DNA of 64,000 nucleotides from Owenia fusiformis. Lineage: Eukaryota; Annelida; Polychaeta; Sabellida; Oweniidae. The position numbers were made by a program, and so were the translations under genes. Of this stretch, positions 22,640 through 33,540 are shown piece after piece. Below the pieces are notes generated by a model. That model did not search any database and was not told the DNA's origin. It was given only the letters and a program-made list of their open reading frames with translations. Position 1 is the first letter of the stretch. Each line of letters begins with the position of its first letter. Location: NCBI GenBank assembly GCA_903813345.2, contig CAIIXF020000003.1, positions 18,924,931-18,988,930 on the forward strand, in the 5' to 3' direction.

Positions 22640-22790
22640 TGTTTTAAGTCCAATATCACTACGAATAAAAGCTATTTAAAACGATGCAGTGTGTACCACA
22701 AATGTGCGTTTTCCTTTTTAACCTTTTTTATGTTACAATATAGTTGACTTGATAATGTTTACATATGTTTTCATCATAAATCTGGACTCG
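22640..22790. repeat. dispersed repeat arm, copy C (fragment)
   Basis: A diverged partial copy of 16917-17070: CTTTTGTTTTAAGTCCAATA, AAAGCTATTTAAAACG and GATAATGTTTACATATGTTT. It stops just before the long inverted repeat that begins at 22831. Confidence 0.65.
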
Positions 22791-22830
22791 TTAGTTGGAC
22801 CGAAAATCCTTTGATTTTAGAAAATTAATT

Positions 22831-24171
22831 ATAAACAGGATCTTAAGAGGTTCTGGACAAATCATTTGATTCTGGACTTGTCATATTTTTTTTTCAACGA
22901 AATCACATCCAAGGGTTGAATTTTTATTAGCTATTTAGAGAGTGAGTCCTGCCTAGTATTAATTTCAATAAAAAAGTTAAAATAGAACCCTATTTGAGAG
23001 TCAATCGAATACTTACATTACATTGATAAATTAAGGCAAATCCTGAAATATTTTTAAAGTGCATTTTTTATGAAATATTATCCAGCAAGTATTTAAATGA
23101 AACGGTCTTATTTAAATACAAATCATAACATGATATTTTTCATGAAACATTTTTCAATGAAATTCAATTGAAGGGTCAAGATAAAACGAGCTAATTTAGG
23201 TGAAAACCCTTACATGATGATGTGTTTTCATAACTTCTTTCATAAAATTCCATCAAGGGGTGAAGATAAAATGATCGAATTTAAGTGATTTAGGATCACG
23301 AGAATATGTTTTCTTTGATATTTTCTATGAAATCCCATCCAATGGTAAAGGTAAAATTTTGATTTTGATTTTGATTTGGTCACGTGTTCGAAAGATCCAT
23401 ATAAGGCCCATAGAACCATATAGGAACGTCATTTTGAATGTCACGTGATAGATCCATTTAAGGCTTTTAGAACCATTTATGGAAAGATGAGGGGAAGCCC
23501 CTGACACCTGTTTCACGATTTTTATGCACTTCATTATTGTACCGAAGTTTGCCGATTCGATTCGTCGTATTTCGGAATCCTGGTGACAATTTTATACTCC
23601 ATTGGAGTATTTTTGACCTACTTCTTATGACGGAAATTCCCGAACCTTGTTCGGATTAATCCGGATTTTCTGACCTACCTTATCTACCGAGATTTCACGA
23701 GTTAACATTCGTCTCATTCCGGAATCCTGGTGACAATTTTATACTCCATTGGAGTATTTTTGATCTACTTTTTCTGGATTTTGCCCTACTTATTATATCT
23801 TGACAACAAGCAAATCAAAAAGTTCGACATGAACGGGTCTCGATCAACTAACCTAGACTATGGAAGCCAGGCACGCTAACCATTAGGCCAACGAGCTACC
23901 GATATGAAAGAACAAAAGTATTATATATTTATACCGAGCGTCAATTCAAAATGATCCTCACTTTTGTCTCCACTTAAATACGACTCGTCAGTTGTATTCA
24001 GAATAGTAGAACGCCTATGGCGCTAGTGAATAACCAAGACCCAGGTGAGTGGTTCGTATCCCTCCGTGATATACTATTTTTGTTTTATTAAATACGACAG
24101 AAAGGAGCAAGGTGTAGGTTGAAAACAAGACGTTAGTTTGTTTCAAAACAGTTTGGAAACATTAATCTCTG
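22831..24171 (+). repeat. left arm of a 1.34-kb long inverted repeat
   Basis: Outer end ATAAACAGGATCTTAAGAGG; inner end GGAAACATTAATCTCTG. The whole 1341 bp reappears in reverse complement at 37312-38650. A 90-bp stretch compared by eye (around 23630-23720) shows one difference, so the arms are young or homogenised. The arm contains a direct repeat of GGAATCCTGGTGACAATTTT (23574 and 23722), a tRNA-like block at 23826-23904, and GGTTCGTATCC near 24053. Possible short target words (AGAAAAT) lie just outside both ends. No frame longer than 70 codons is credible. Confidence 0.9.
23826..23904 (-). repeat. tRNA-derived SINE-like block in the left arm
   Basis: On the minus strand TAGCTCGTTGG resembles an RNA polymerase III A box and GATCGAGACCC a B box, with GGTTAGCGTGCC between, in tRNA-like order and spacing. 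It is not a clean cloverleaf, so it is read as a SINE head and not a functional tRNA. The right-arm copy lies at 37584-37660. Confidence 0.4.
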
Positions 24172-24221
24172 ATAATTTAAGGTTTTCCACTCCTGAAGGG
24201 CCTCTAGATCTATGAAATTCA

Positions 24222-24371
24222 ATAATCCACTCAGTAAAAATACGATTTCTCTGCAACCTGATGTCCAATCAAGATCATTCAAATATATATGTGTTCCTGA
24301 CACGTTTGGGCGTCCGGGAATAAAATTGCTTGTGAAAACTATTTACAAAAGTGTTCCAGAGACCCTTATGT
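24222..24371. repeat. shortened inverted copy of 30160-30398
   Basis: CCACTCAGTAAAAATACGAT, TGTTCCTGACACGTTTGGGC and GTTCCAGAGAC align in reverse complement with 30160-30398; about 90 bp are missing internally. It lies just inside the left long inverted repeat and directly abuts the 3' tail of the first LINE. Confidence 0.7.
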
Positions 24372-24523
24372 ATGTATGTATAGCTTTATTGCCCTAATTT
24401 AATTAGGAGATACATATTATTTATATGCAATTACATCAAATATAATAAAATTAACATATGGACAGACAACCTATTTACAAGATGTTTGTATATAATATAT
24501 ATATATATGTGTGTGTCTCAGAG

Positions 24524-25681
24524 TCAGACAGTGTTATCTATTTTCACAGCTCTGAGATTATAGTTGATTTTGACTAATTCTGCAACATGTTTCAACTTCA
24601 ACATAGTATGTTGATCATTTGTATCATTAATGCCAAGGATTGTGTCACAATCAAATCTCACTTTCAGTTCCGTGCAGAATTTGGCCAGTTTCTCTCTGGC
24701 TGGAATGTAGCATTCAGCTTTACAGTAGAATAAGAAATGTTCTACTGTTTCTGTCTCATATGAGTCACACATTGTACATAATTTGGATTTGTTATCTCCT
24801 CCACGATATTTACTATTGAGCATATGTTCCCCAGTTAACAGTTTGAACATTATAATACAAGAAGCCATGGCGCTTGGAAATTGCTGTGCCACACACCACC
24901 AAATATTAGGTTTCAGTGTATTAAAGTTCAATTTACGAAAGTGATTTAAACCACTGTACATAAGGCTTTTTGTATATGTTCTCTGGAGTTGAACATCTGA
25001 GACTTTTGACAGAACCATCCGTTTCCATGCATATTTACTAATATCAGAGTTGCCATATAAAATGTCATGCACATCGACCCTTAGGCCATATGTCTCTACA
25101 CGTTGAAGCATTGCTTTTATGGGTGAAAATATGTTACATTGATTCTCTACATTCCACAGGTAGAATATGCGATAAACACAGATCGCTTTATAAGCATTTG
25201 TAAACGGTAGCTTCAGTAAACTCCAAAGAAATGTCAGGCTTAAAAAATCAATGTACAGATCGACATCTAGCCATCCTAATGTTGTGGAGGACAGAGGATT
25301 ACTAGCATTTTTTGATATATATTGTATACGTTTTCCAATATCTTTTTGAGTATTTTCTAATTTAACTATATCACCATCCTGATAATTGATAATTGGTGCT
25401 GCGTACAGCATACTCGGAATAGAGAATGTCTTATATAGGTTTGAGGCTGATATTGGAGTAAGCCCCCCACAGCGATTACCTATTGCTAGTTGGCAGTAAT
25501 ACTGCCTCAAACCTTTATTGCAACGTTCATCTACATAATTAGTGATACATTTATTTGTAGAAAGAGGTATTCCCAGATGAGTTAGGGACTCTGATCTTGA
25601 TATTTGTACACCTCCAATTTTTAATCGTTGTGCAGCACCCAGCTCTATTTTTTCATTAAATACGTGACCAAGTATGAACAT
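24524..25681 (-). CDS. LINE 1 ORF2 C-terminal part (after frame break)
   Basis: A 385-codon frame continuing the reverse transcriptase past motif C. It opens with RLKIGGVQISRSESLTHLGI, the post-catalytic thumb region with the typical HLG word. Hydrophobic helices follow (LYIDFLSLTFLWSLLKLPFT), then a C-terminal knuckle CTMCDSYETETVEHFLFYC that fits C-x2-C...H-x4-C. It overlaps the 25645-28194 frame by 37 bases, so a single frameshift near 25660-25680 separates the two halves. Everything else reads cleanly, suggesting a fairly young copy. Confidence 0.85.
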   Translation of the reverse strand: MFILGHVFNEKIELGAAQRLKIGGVQISRSESLTHLGIPLSTNKCITNYVDERCNKGLRQYYCQLAIGNRCGGLTPISASNLYKTFSIPSMLYAAPIINYQDGDIVKLENTQKDIGKRIQYISKNASNPLSSTTLGWLDVDLYIDFLSLTFLWSLLKLPFTNAYKAICVYRIFYLWNVENQCNIFSPIKAMLQRVETYGLRVDVHDILYGNSDISKYAWKRMVLSKVSDVQLQRTYTKSLMYSGLNHFRKLNFNTLKPNIWWCVAQQFPSAMASCIIMFKLLTGEHMLNSKYRGGDNKSKLCTMCDSYETETVEHFLFYCKAECYIPAREKLAKFCTELKVRFDCDTILGINDTNDQHTMLKLKHVAELVKINYNLRAVKIDNTV

Positions 25682-28194
25682 TTTTTAGGATGAATGCTAT
25701 ATCGCCATTTGTAACTATGTCTAGTGAAGGTGTTAAGCAGGGTTTGCATACTTTCAAAAGAATTCGAGATTATACATGTATCATCTGCATAGCTTGGACA
25801 TACACAATTAATATGGCCTATAGAAGCACCAATATTAAGGTTAGACATTTCAACAATGAGATCTGCCATATATAACTGATAGAAAATCATGGAGAGCACC
25901 CCACCTTGATGGACCCCCTGCAGAATAGGGAACAGGTCTGAACACGTACCAGCTACCATTACTGAGCACATATATTTCTTGTACATCTGATACAGTACTC
26001 TCCAGATCTTTCCAACTACCCCACAATTATATAGTTTAATTAGCAGCCCGTCGATCCACACGGAATCGAAGGCTTTTCTAATGTCCGCTACTGTAACCAC
26101 AACCATTTTGTTGTGTTCAACACCATGAGCAATAGTCTCTTGTACTAATAATGAGGTGTGAACAGATGAGCACTTATCAGTTGATGCTCCTTGCAGGAGA
26201 GGAATTGACCTTAAAATCGGTGTTTTTACATATTTAAGAACAATGTTGTCAAACAGCTTTCTAAACATAGTCATTAGCGTTATACCCCGTGAGTTATCTT
26301 TTACCAAGGGGTCTTTCCCAGCTTTAACAATTGAAATCATGATGCCTATACTAAAATTCTTTGGAATATACTCTGTTTTGATAATAGAATCATACAATAG
26401 AGCAATGCCCTGATATAAGATATAACCACCATATTTTAAGTGCTCAGCTGTTATTGAATCATAACCACTGGCTCGCTTACAATGCAGTGCCTTAACTGCA
26501 CCAATTACGTCATCTGTGGTAATACTCAATTGTTCATCCTCAATATGCATATTAGATATAAGATATTTTATTCTATTTTCCACCTCTAGTTTAAAGGGAT
26601 TGTCAAAATTTGGAGATTCATTCGGGGTTGCAAGATTTTTAAAGTGATCTTTCCATTGTTCAAGAATACCCACTGGGTCCGTAATTAACTCACCATCATT
26701 TGATAGCACTGGACTAGTAGGGGATTTTCTCGATTTCCGTTGCTTATTAACCAAATACCAATAAAAGCGCTGGTCAGCTTGCTCAGATTTATATAGCTTT
26801 TCCATTTCCTGCCTTTCATATTCAATTTGAGCTACATGGAAGGCTTTGTTAAAGACCCTTTTAGCATCTAAGTATTGCCTTCTCACAGTATTTGTATTAT
26901 TGCGCGGCCTTCCATGGGAAACCCATGTGTGCCATTTGGCTTTTTTATCTTTAGCTAAAAGTGTTAAATTCACATTCCAAAAAGGCTTAACATGCCGTTT
27001 AAATTTACGTTTTGGAATATGGTATTCCGAGCAGCTGATCAGTGTTTCTGCCAAAGTATCAGTGAAGTGTTCAATTTCCTTCTCACCCAAAGGTCTTGTA
27101 GACAGAATTTCTTGAAGTTTTAATAAAATATCATTAGAACAGTGTTCAACTGACTTAGTATACGTATTAGTAATATCAGGTTCAGAAATTTTGTTCCATG
27201 CAAAACCCCCTGTCGCGTTATCAGATGAGATTTTTGACGTACATGCATTGACACTCATGGCAGTATATATTGGTAAGTGGTCAGATGAGTTATCTGGCTC
27301 ATCATCTATGATGAAACATTTATCTATGTTGTTAACAAGTGATGTTGATGTGATAATATGATCTATATAACTTACATATTGTTTACCATTTCGAGACATT
27401 TGAAATGTGAAATTAGGACCTGTTGTATCATTCTCCATGTCAATCGCAGTTAAAACATTACGTGTCATGAAATCGAAAAGCTTCAACCCATTTAATGATG
27501 GTTGACCACTGCCTCTACTACTAGCAGTAAGATTACCAAAATTTGCATTAACATCACCAAGGATTACAATGGAACCCATCAGACTTGCCTCTCGGACAAA
27601 CATTTCAAGCTTATTTAACACATCATCAAAAGTCTCAGTAGTACACCCTTGTTGCGGCATATACACAGAAAAAACATAAATAGGCAGATTCTTTGATATC
27701 GACACCTTAATACATACAATTCTATCAGTACACATTTTATTTACAGTGTTAACATACTTGTTTAAAGATGATCTCCAAAATAGTGCAACTCCACCATTGC
27801 CCCAAATTCTACCACAATCAATCTCATTTAGTAGCTTGCTACTTTTACTGAGACAGCAAAATTCAGTGTTAATAGATTCTAGCTTACCAAGATTACATGG
27901 ATATAATTTGTGTTCTGATAGGGCCATAATATCACAGCGATTCAACAATGAGTTTATATACAATGACGACACGTTAAATCCTCGACAATTCCATTGCACA
28001 AACCGAAGAGTAGTGTTTACATGAGTTTGATGCCTATTTGTAGTTTGGTTCATCAGAAAAAGACAGATTAAAATATATACTGTTCTTGATATAGACGCCA
28101 TATTATTCAACATAATCATTTTGGTACATGTTATCATGCCACTCTCTGTAGTTAGATGCACTATATTCCGTGGAAGATTTATGAATATCGTCAT
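25645..28194 (-). CDS. LINE 1 ORF2 endonuclease-reverse transcriptase
   Basis: 849 codons. The apurinic-type endonuclease covers about residues 64-310: VQWNCRG near 66, catalytic LSEHKL with Glu at 94, FSVYMPQ near 175, GDVNANFG at 213-220 and SSDHLPIY at 303-310. The reverse transcriptase follows from about 520: RGITLMTMFRKLFDNIV, motif A DIRKAFDSVW, motif B GVHQGGVLSMIF, and YADD at about 802-805. The protein nicks target DNA and reverse-transcribes its own mRNA by target-primed reverse transcription. ORF2 overlaps the end of ORF1 by 92 bases. The natural start may be one of the internal ATGs (MIMLNN or MASIS), since the first 60 residues are not conserved-looking. Confidence 0.92.
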   Translation of the reverse strand: MTIFINLPRNIVHLTTESGMITCTKMIMLNNMASISRTVYILICLFLMNQTTNRHQTHVNTTLRFVQWNCRGFNVSSLYINSLLNRCDIMALSEHKLYPCNLGKLESINTEFCCLSKSSKLLNEIDCGRIWGNGGVALFWRSSLNKYVNTVNKMCTDRIVCIKVSISKNLPIYVFSVYMPQQGCTTETFDDVLNKLEMFVREASLMGSIVILGDVNANFGNLTASSRGSGQPSLNGLKLFDFMTRNVLTAIDMENDTTGPNFTFQMSRNGKQYVSYIDHIITSTSLVNNIDKCFIIDDEPDNSSDHLPIYTAMSVNACTSKISSDNATGGFAWNKISEPDITNTYTKSVEHCSNDILLKLQEILSTRPLGEKEIEHFTDTLAETLISCSEYHIPKRKFKRHVKPFWNVNLTLLAKDKKAKWHTWVSHGRPRNNTNTVRRQYLDAKRVFNKAFHVAQIEYERQEMEKLYKSEQADQRFYWYLVNKQRKSRKSPTSPVLSNDGELITDPVGILEQWKDHFKNLATPNESPNFDNPFKLEVENRIKYLISNMHIEDEQLSITTDDVIGAVKALHCKRASGYDSITAEHLKYGGYILYQGIALLYDSIIKTEYIPKNFSIGIMISIVKAGKDPLVKDNSRGITLMTMFRKLFDNIVLKYVKTPILRSIPLLQGASTDKCSSVHTSLLVQETIAHGVEHNKMVVVTVADIRKAFDSVWIDGLLIKLYNCGVVGKIWRVLYQMYKKYMCSVMVAGTCSDLFPILQGVHQGGVLSMIFYQLYMADLIVEMSNLNIGASIGHINCVCPSYADDTCIISNSFESMQTLLNTFTRHSYKWRYSIHPKKCSYLVTYLMKK

Positions 28195-29404
28195 AGTCTA
28201 AGTAATCTGAGTCACTCTGCCTAGAGCGTGTGTATCGACCTCGTTGGACCCATTCCCTGCACCTAACAGGGTCAGGCCAAATATGGGGTTGAGTAACCAT
28301 CTTAGCAGCAGACTGAGGGACGACTATTTTGCAACCAACCCGGTATTCCGAAATTCGGTTATGGATAACATAACATTGCATGATTCGAATGTTGTTTGCC
28401 TTTGCTTGGTTAATAACCTGTTGTTTAATGTCTTTATCCTGCTCTCCATCACATATTTCGATATTCTCGATATAGAAAGTAGCACCTTTCTCATGTTTAA
28501 CCCCACTTAGAGGCCTTGACATGAGTTTGCTGTGAGTTTGGGGAGTGGGTGGTTTTTCAGGTCGTTGTTTGCGCACTATTGTAGACCACGAATCGGTATT
28601 ACTGGACGATTTATGCCCAACGACGGGAATGGAGTTTGGAGTTTCATTCAGGTTTTTATTCTTGTCAACCTGAGTGACTGATGGACGGGTAGGGATCCCA
28701 ACCCGACACGGTACTGGGGCAGATTCGTTTCGCGAGCGGCAACTTCCTCTGCCTCGACCAATGGCAGGTAGTTTAGCCTCGGTAGAAACATTGGCGTTTT
28801 TATTATCTAGTACTGGAGCTGCAGTTGGTCCGACCTTGGGTTGGTGAGTTTCAGTTTTACCACTGGATTTCGTAAGTTGGTTAATCGTATCATTCAGCAT
28901 TTTGATATCTTTTACATGGGTTTTTCTCATAGACTCAATGATATCAGTGAGATCTATTATTTTCTGAGATAGTTCCATTATCTTGATCCCATGTTCTAAA
29001 ATAACTGCCTTCGGCACTTCATCTGTCTTTTTTATTGGTCTTTGTACTTCGGGGACGTGGCTTTTACCTCCTAGAACACCTCTCGGGAAGTGATCAAAAA
29101 AGTCCATGTTATATGCATACAGCTCGTAGATATCATTACATATACTTGTCAACCTTTTGTCGCCAACCCGTCTCTTTAATCCTAGGGCTTCCTCCGTTTG
29201 TTCTTGGCCCCTGATCGTAGGAGGACCATATTGCGTATTTAATTCTTTTGCCAGTTTTTCACAGCTCACTGTAAATAGTTTTTCACGTGTTTCATCTAAG
29301 ATCTCCTCATCAAAGTCGAGTAACAGACTCTCTATTATTGAATGTCTAGGATTACAGTCTATAGAGTCCAGAATTACGACTATACATGGGTTCAAATCAG
29401 CCAT
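28103..29404 (-). CDS. LINE 1 ORF1 nucleic-acid-binding protein
   Basis: A 433-residue frame beginning MADLNPCIVVILDSID. The N-terminal ~130 residues are helical and acidic. Residues ~135-180 (IMELSQKIIDLTDIIESMRK and following) form a coiled coil suited to oligomerisation. A basic, Ser/Pro-rich linker contains GRGRGSCRSRNE. A C-terminal module (ATFYIENIEICDGEQDKDIK through VGCKIVVPQSAAKM) has the alternating strand-helix look of the RNA-binding domain found in many LINE ORF1 proteins, here without a visible CCHC knuckle. The layout mirrors coiled-coil plus RNA-binding ORF1p chaperones that coat LINE RNA. It has no internal breaks. Confidence 0.85.
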   Translation of the reverse strand: MADLNPCIVVILDSIDCNPRHSIIESLLLDFDEEILDETREKLFTVSCEKLAKELNTQYGPPTIRGQEQTEEALGLKRRVGDKRLTSICNDIYELYAYNMDFFDHFPRGVLGGKSHVPEVQRPIKKTDEVPKAVILEHGIKIMELSQKIIDLTDIIESMRKTHVKDIKMLNDTINQLTKSSGKTETHQPKVGPTAAPVLDNKNANVSTEAKLPAIGRGRGSCRSRNESAPVPCRVGIPTRPSVTQVDKNKNLNETPNSIPVVGHKSSSNTDSWSTIVRKQRPEKPPTPQTHSKLMSRPLSGVKHEKGATFYIENIEICDGEQDKDIKQQVINQAKANNIRIMQCYVIHNRISEYRVGCKIVVPQSAAKMVTQPHIWPDPVRCREWVQRGRYTRSRQSDSDYLDYDDIHKSSTEYSASNYREWHDNMYQNDYVE

Positions 29405-29600
29405 ACTTCCAATGATTGTCGATATACACTTAGCAATGTTTATTTGTTATTGTTTACATCGTACTCTGACGTCCGCGCTAACTTATAGGTCACTAAGTGC
29501 ATTCTGTAGTACAGCTGTTTTCAGATTCAGCAAAGACTATAAACAATGTTCAACGGATATATATCGCTAGTATATAAAGCATCATGAACTTACAGTTTAT

Positions 29601-31980
29601 TCGTGATATCCAGAAATAATCCAAAATTATATTAGAATATTGTATTTCTACACAAAGGCCCGGTCAAAATTGGCGGGAAAATAGGCTTCAGGTAAAATCC
29701 TCCTTTCAGAACGAAAGCGTCTAGCTATCGCCAAGTTTTTGTAATGTATATGAGGACTGTTACTCCATTTATGTTTGTATCACATTAAATCCGCTATATG
29801 TTGGCTGTATCGGCAGCATCCAAGATATTTTCAGGAGAAAAGTATCGATTGAATCCGGCCATTTTGATCACGTGATTCATATCTACTTGGCTAAGGTTTT
29901 ATTTGAAGATACATTGCCTTATTAGCAGGTAGAGGGGCATACAGAACACAGAAGCAAATGCTATGTTGAAAATTTTCTATATTTCAATTTGAACCTGTGT
30001 TTACATGTCACGTAGGCCAGTGTTTTACATGGGGATTATATGTACTTTCCTTGTTTACATGAACGTAAATCATTACATGAAATCTGCATTCTTCTGGGTT
30101 TAATCTGGGTTTGTATTGTCTTATTGGGGCTTTTCGACTTTAAAACAAACCCTACCTAAATGGATTGTGTCTCGGGAACGTTTTTGTTAATAGTTATTAT
30201 AAACAATTCTGAAAGAATATCACATATTTTTGTCTTCCCGATTTCAGTCATGAATTACGTCAATTTCTCGTGCAAACATTGGGTAGACGTTGTCATATCC
30301 GGATGCCCGAACGTGTCAGGAACATATAGATACTCGAATGATGTTGATTGAACATCAGGGTTGAGAGAAATCGTAATTTTACTGAGTGGCTTCACGAAAA
30401 AATAAGCAGCACTTTAGGCCACCTAAATACAACTCGTCAGTTGTATCCAGTTGGAATCCCAGCGTTATGTTTTTAATCATATAGTTGTGCTTTGATTTTA
30501 CGCTGAAAACATTTATAACTACGTTAACTTTATATTAAAACATTTATTATCTTTTCAGTTGTATTAAAATGTAAAATATGATATATGTCAGCTAATTGCT
30601 TTCTGGAGAACAGTCAAGGTTTAAATTTGGTACAATGAATCGGACACTCATGTAAATCGACATGGTTATAACATTGAACTCAATGCAGTAAATTAGTTAT
30701 TTCTATGAATCACAGCGGGATTGGTTTCATTTTATATGATTGCCAACTCTGGCGGTTTTTTGTAAATGCTTTTGACCGCTGTAAATGTGAAACTGATACA
30801 GTATTATTCAATTGTTTTATGTCTTGGTCACATTTGCTCCGATTTTCACTACGGCGCCCGGCCGATTGAGTATTGTGTTCAGAAATGTATTCAATTTTGA
30901 ACAAAATACTCGCAGCAAATGTGATCCAGGCATTACACAGCGGTATTTCGAACATACTATTGTTGCTTAACCACGACCTAGCCAATTTTAAAATCATACT
31001 CCTTATTTAAATCCAAGTAAACGATCAATGTCTAGGTATTTGGCGTTTGATGATACTATGGCCCTTGGCGAATTATGATTAGATGAACCGAGGTCAACAT
31101 TAATGTTTCTTGTACAAGGTCATCCCAAGGTCTAAGATAAATATTAAGGTATTTTACGTTTCAAGACCTTTGGACAAATTCGATTCAACGATGTATTAAA
31201 GTTAAAATGTATACAGAGATAAAATAGGTTATCTCCTATCGTTTCCTTGTGTATACGTTTATGTCTCTGCGTAATAACGCAGATGCGAGCAGGTAGTTAC
31301 CAATCTCACCACAAGGTGGCTCGTTCGGGTCAGATAGCATGGCGGGTATGGTAGAAAATTCCCTTTAACTTAAAGTACATCTGTTTTCGTGGTTCAATTT
31401 TCATATCACCCTTAAAATGTATCTAATAGCAATGCAATTAAAATATGTCCAGTGAACGAAAATGCAATACAAGAATAGATATTTCACTTTTTGTGATTTT
31501 GTAACAATGGGGTTATTTTTTGTATATGTAACATGGTCATTTTCACATTTTATATTATTACTGTTCATATAAATCAATCCCTATTCATCTCAATATAACA
31601 GGTCCCTAAGTAGGTTGTTTGCAGTTTTACTCTTTTAATACCATGTTCACTTTTCACCTTGAGTTATTCAACTATGCAAACTGTGTCAGTTTTATATATC
31701 TATTGTTCCCCTATATGGTCTTTCTCACTCACATGTAGCTGAGTTTGCATTGGGTGTTGGCTTGTCAGTAGTTGCTGTAAGAGTTCATGTTGTACATTAC
31801 AGAGCATTGTATTTTAAACATTGAAGTTTGAAATATACTATTTTATATATATTTTAATTTGAAGTTCGAGTTATTTTATTGCCACCCACGGGCCTTCCAC
31901 ACGCCCATTTACATATAACGCTTTGAAACAACTTTAAAAAGTGAGCAATGTCAGTGTTGTGATAATAGAGAATTTTCGTT
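29601..31980. other. interior of inverted-repeat element, no gene recognised
   Basis: AT-rich. It holds the 30160-30398 repeat, and ACTCGTCAGTTGTATCCAG near 30430 that echoes a word of the long inverted repeat (ATACAACTCGTCAGTTGTAT, itself a hairpin). A 95-codon minus-strand frame (30710-30997) contains SAGRRSENRSKCDQD but has no domain or splice support. A small GC-richer patch at 31265-31350 includes GATAGCATGGCGGGTATGG, possibly an initiation context, with no following exon seen. Confidence 0.4.
30160..30398. repeat. full-length partner of the 24222-24371 repeat
   Basis: In reverse complement it matches 24222-24371, including CACTCAGTAAAATTACGATT and TGTTCCTGACACGTTCGGGC. The pair is inverted and brackets LINE 1. 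Its 63-codon plus frame is not considered a gene. Confidence 0.65.
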
Positions 31981-31984
31981 ATAA

Positions 31985-32340
31985 GTTGTTTCAAAAACTT
32001 ATACGTATACTTATAGTTTAAAGGGTCTTGTCGAACTAAAATCAATTCAAATTGATTTTCATAATCTGTACCAAGTGGGGCATAACTATTCCCGATATAG
32101 TCAAGCTTCATCATCAACTAGGGACTGCGAATACAATGTCCTTTTTAGTGTCAATTATGAACACGATAAACTAAATTCTAGTTGACGGGTCCTTGTAGTG
32201 TACGATAAACAAGACCCTTTAAAGTGAATCACTACACGAACGAGTCGATCATTTCAAAGTTCTCATGAAATTATAAGGTCAATTTTTAAGTTTTTACGTA
32301 TAAAAGGGCCTTTATACGCAGATTATAAACTTACAGAGTT
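31985..32340. repeat. partial copy of the 9243-11098 element
   Basis: CTTATACGTATACTTATAGT, TTTAAAGGGTCTTGTCGAAC and CATAACTATTCCCGATATAG, followed by CATCAACTAGGGA, recur in reverse complement between 9900 and 11060. It is diverged and lacks clear ends. Confidence 0.65.
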
Positions 32341-32366
32341 CACTGGTGATCCACTCGATTACGCTG

Positions 32367-32843
32367 GTTACCAAAACGGTTCGTTTTGGTAACAAAATGT
32401 CGGAACATCCGGAAGGTACGATTTTTCTCGTTTCCTTATTTTACACGTTGTAGGCAGAATTCCCACGACATTTTTTTAACACAAACGTGTATCAGTACCA
32501 TATGTTTAAGAAATTGTACATATTTGCGAACAAATAGTTCAGAAGACAACAGAATCGTCGATTTTCTTTCCTCACATAAGTTACATAAACGGTTTGGGTT
32601 AAAAGTGCAGATCTTAACTGTTTTTCGAAAAACCGTTTATGTAACTTAAGTAAGGAAGTAAATCGACGATTCTGTTGTCCTCTGAGCTATTTTTTCGCAA
32701 ACATGTACATTTTCTAAAACATATGATACTGATGCACGTTGTGAGAAAAAACGTCGTGGGGATTCTGCCTACAACGCGTGAAATAAGGAAAAAAGAAAGA
32801 TCGTGCCTTCGACGGTCCGACATTTTGTTACCAAAACGGTTCG
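32367..32843. mobile_element. foldback element with ~220-bp arms
   Basis: CGTTTTGGTAACAAAATGTC at the left is mirrored at the right, and the arms continue inward through CACGTTGTAGGCAGAATTC, CAGAATCGTCGATTT and ACATAAACGGTTT. They meet at a ~30-bp centre near 32615. Frames of 87 and 69 codons on opposite strands encode nearly the same peptide, as expected of a palindrome. Confidence 0.85.
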
Positions 32844-32964
32844 TTCTCTAATAACGCCCCTCATACCTATTTATTACAGGTCGTGTAGACCATTGTTGCC
32901 TGATTTATAGCAAAAACATTGACTTTTGCACGTTGATGATGATGATGATGATGATGCGCCTCTT

Positions 32965-33160
32965 ATAATAGATATCATATCTTAGAAGCGTATCAGTTCA
33001 AAAAATACTAGAAGACATTACATATTTTGCCATGCACTGCGCCTATTCATTTGGCAATTCAGTTGTAAATTTTATCTTGAAAAAAATAAATCTTCCAAAT
33101 TTGTTGAGTTTTCTTGCAGAAATCGCCTACCCCCCCCCCCCCCCTCCATCCATTTTGTAT
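32965..33160. repeat. dispersed repeat shared with 58890-59050
   Basis: CATATTTTGCCATGCACTGC and CAGTTGTAAATTTTATCTTG recur in reverse complement at 58890-59050. Both copies end next to a C-run with CTCCATCC. A (GAT)n microsatellite precedes this copy at 32935-32956. Confidence 0.7.
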
Positions 33161-33540
33161 GATCACAAGGCGTGATTTAAGCTGCTGATATTCTTCTTTA
33201 AACGAGTCGGATTTTCAAAATCTATAAGTTGGACTCCCTTTATAGAAGCTTTGATGCTTAATGCTGAAATTTTATTGTTTATCCATACATTTTAAGAAAA
33301 AATGTATAAAAAAAGATGTTAAAGCCAAATGTTGCCCTAAAAATTCAGAAAATGTAAAAAATTTCGAATTTTCTATGTACAGGCCTTGTTGCCCCTTTTA
33401 TTTATTTATTTATGTTTATTTTATCGACCAGAATTGGTGTGTTTACATGTGTTATATAAAATATTACATAAGGGGTTGAGATTATTATGTTACATACAAT
33501 AATGAAAAAAAACAATTAAAATGTTTATGTACAACCAATC

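Larger units (their letters stand above)
24372..29600 (-). mobile_element. non-LTR retrotransposon (LINE 1), nearly full length
   Basis: Two overlapping minus-strand frames (ORF1 at 28103-29404, ORF2 at 24524-28194 with one frame break) are followed by a short 3' UTR ending in a TATG/TA-rich microsatellite (24366-24520). The 5' end lies somewhere upstream of 29404, probably near 29600, and its exact position is not resolved. An APE-type endonuclease, an RT and a C-terminal C-x2-C-x8-H-x4-C knuckle, with no RNase H domain, place it broadly among jockey/CR1/I-like LINEs; the clade is not assigned. A related 5'-truncated copy lies at 33397-37014. Confidence 0.85.

Noticed and set aside
23826-23904. 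Functional tRNA gene
   Set aside because: A-box-like and B-box-like words are present, but the stems do not close into a proper cloverleaf, and the block is part of a 1.34-kb repeat.
28244-28510. Plus-strand 88-codon frame opposite LINE ORF1, and similar antisense frames over LINE coding
   Set aside because: Shadows of the strongly supported minus-strand LINE frames.
30710-30997. 95-codon minus-strand gene
   Set aside because: No domain, no splice signals and ordinary AT-rich codon use; frames of this size are expected by chance.
32935-32956. CRISPR-like or regulatory repeat
   Set aside because: A simple GAT trinucleotide microsatellite.
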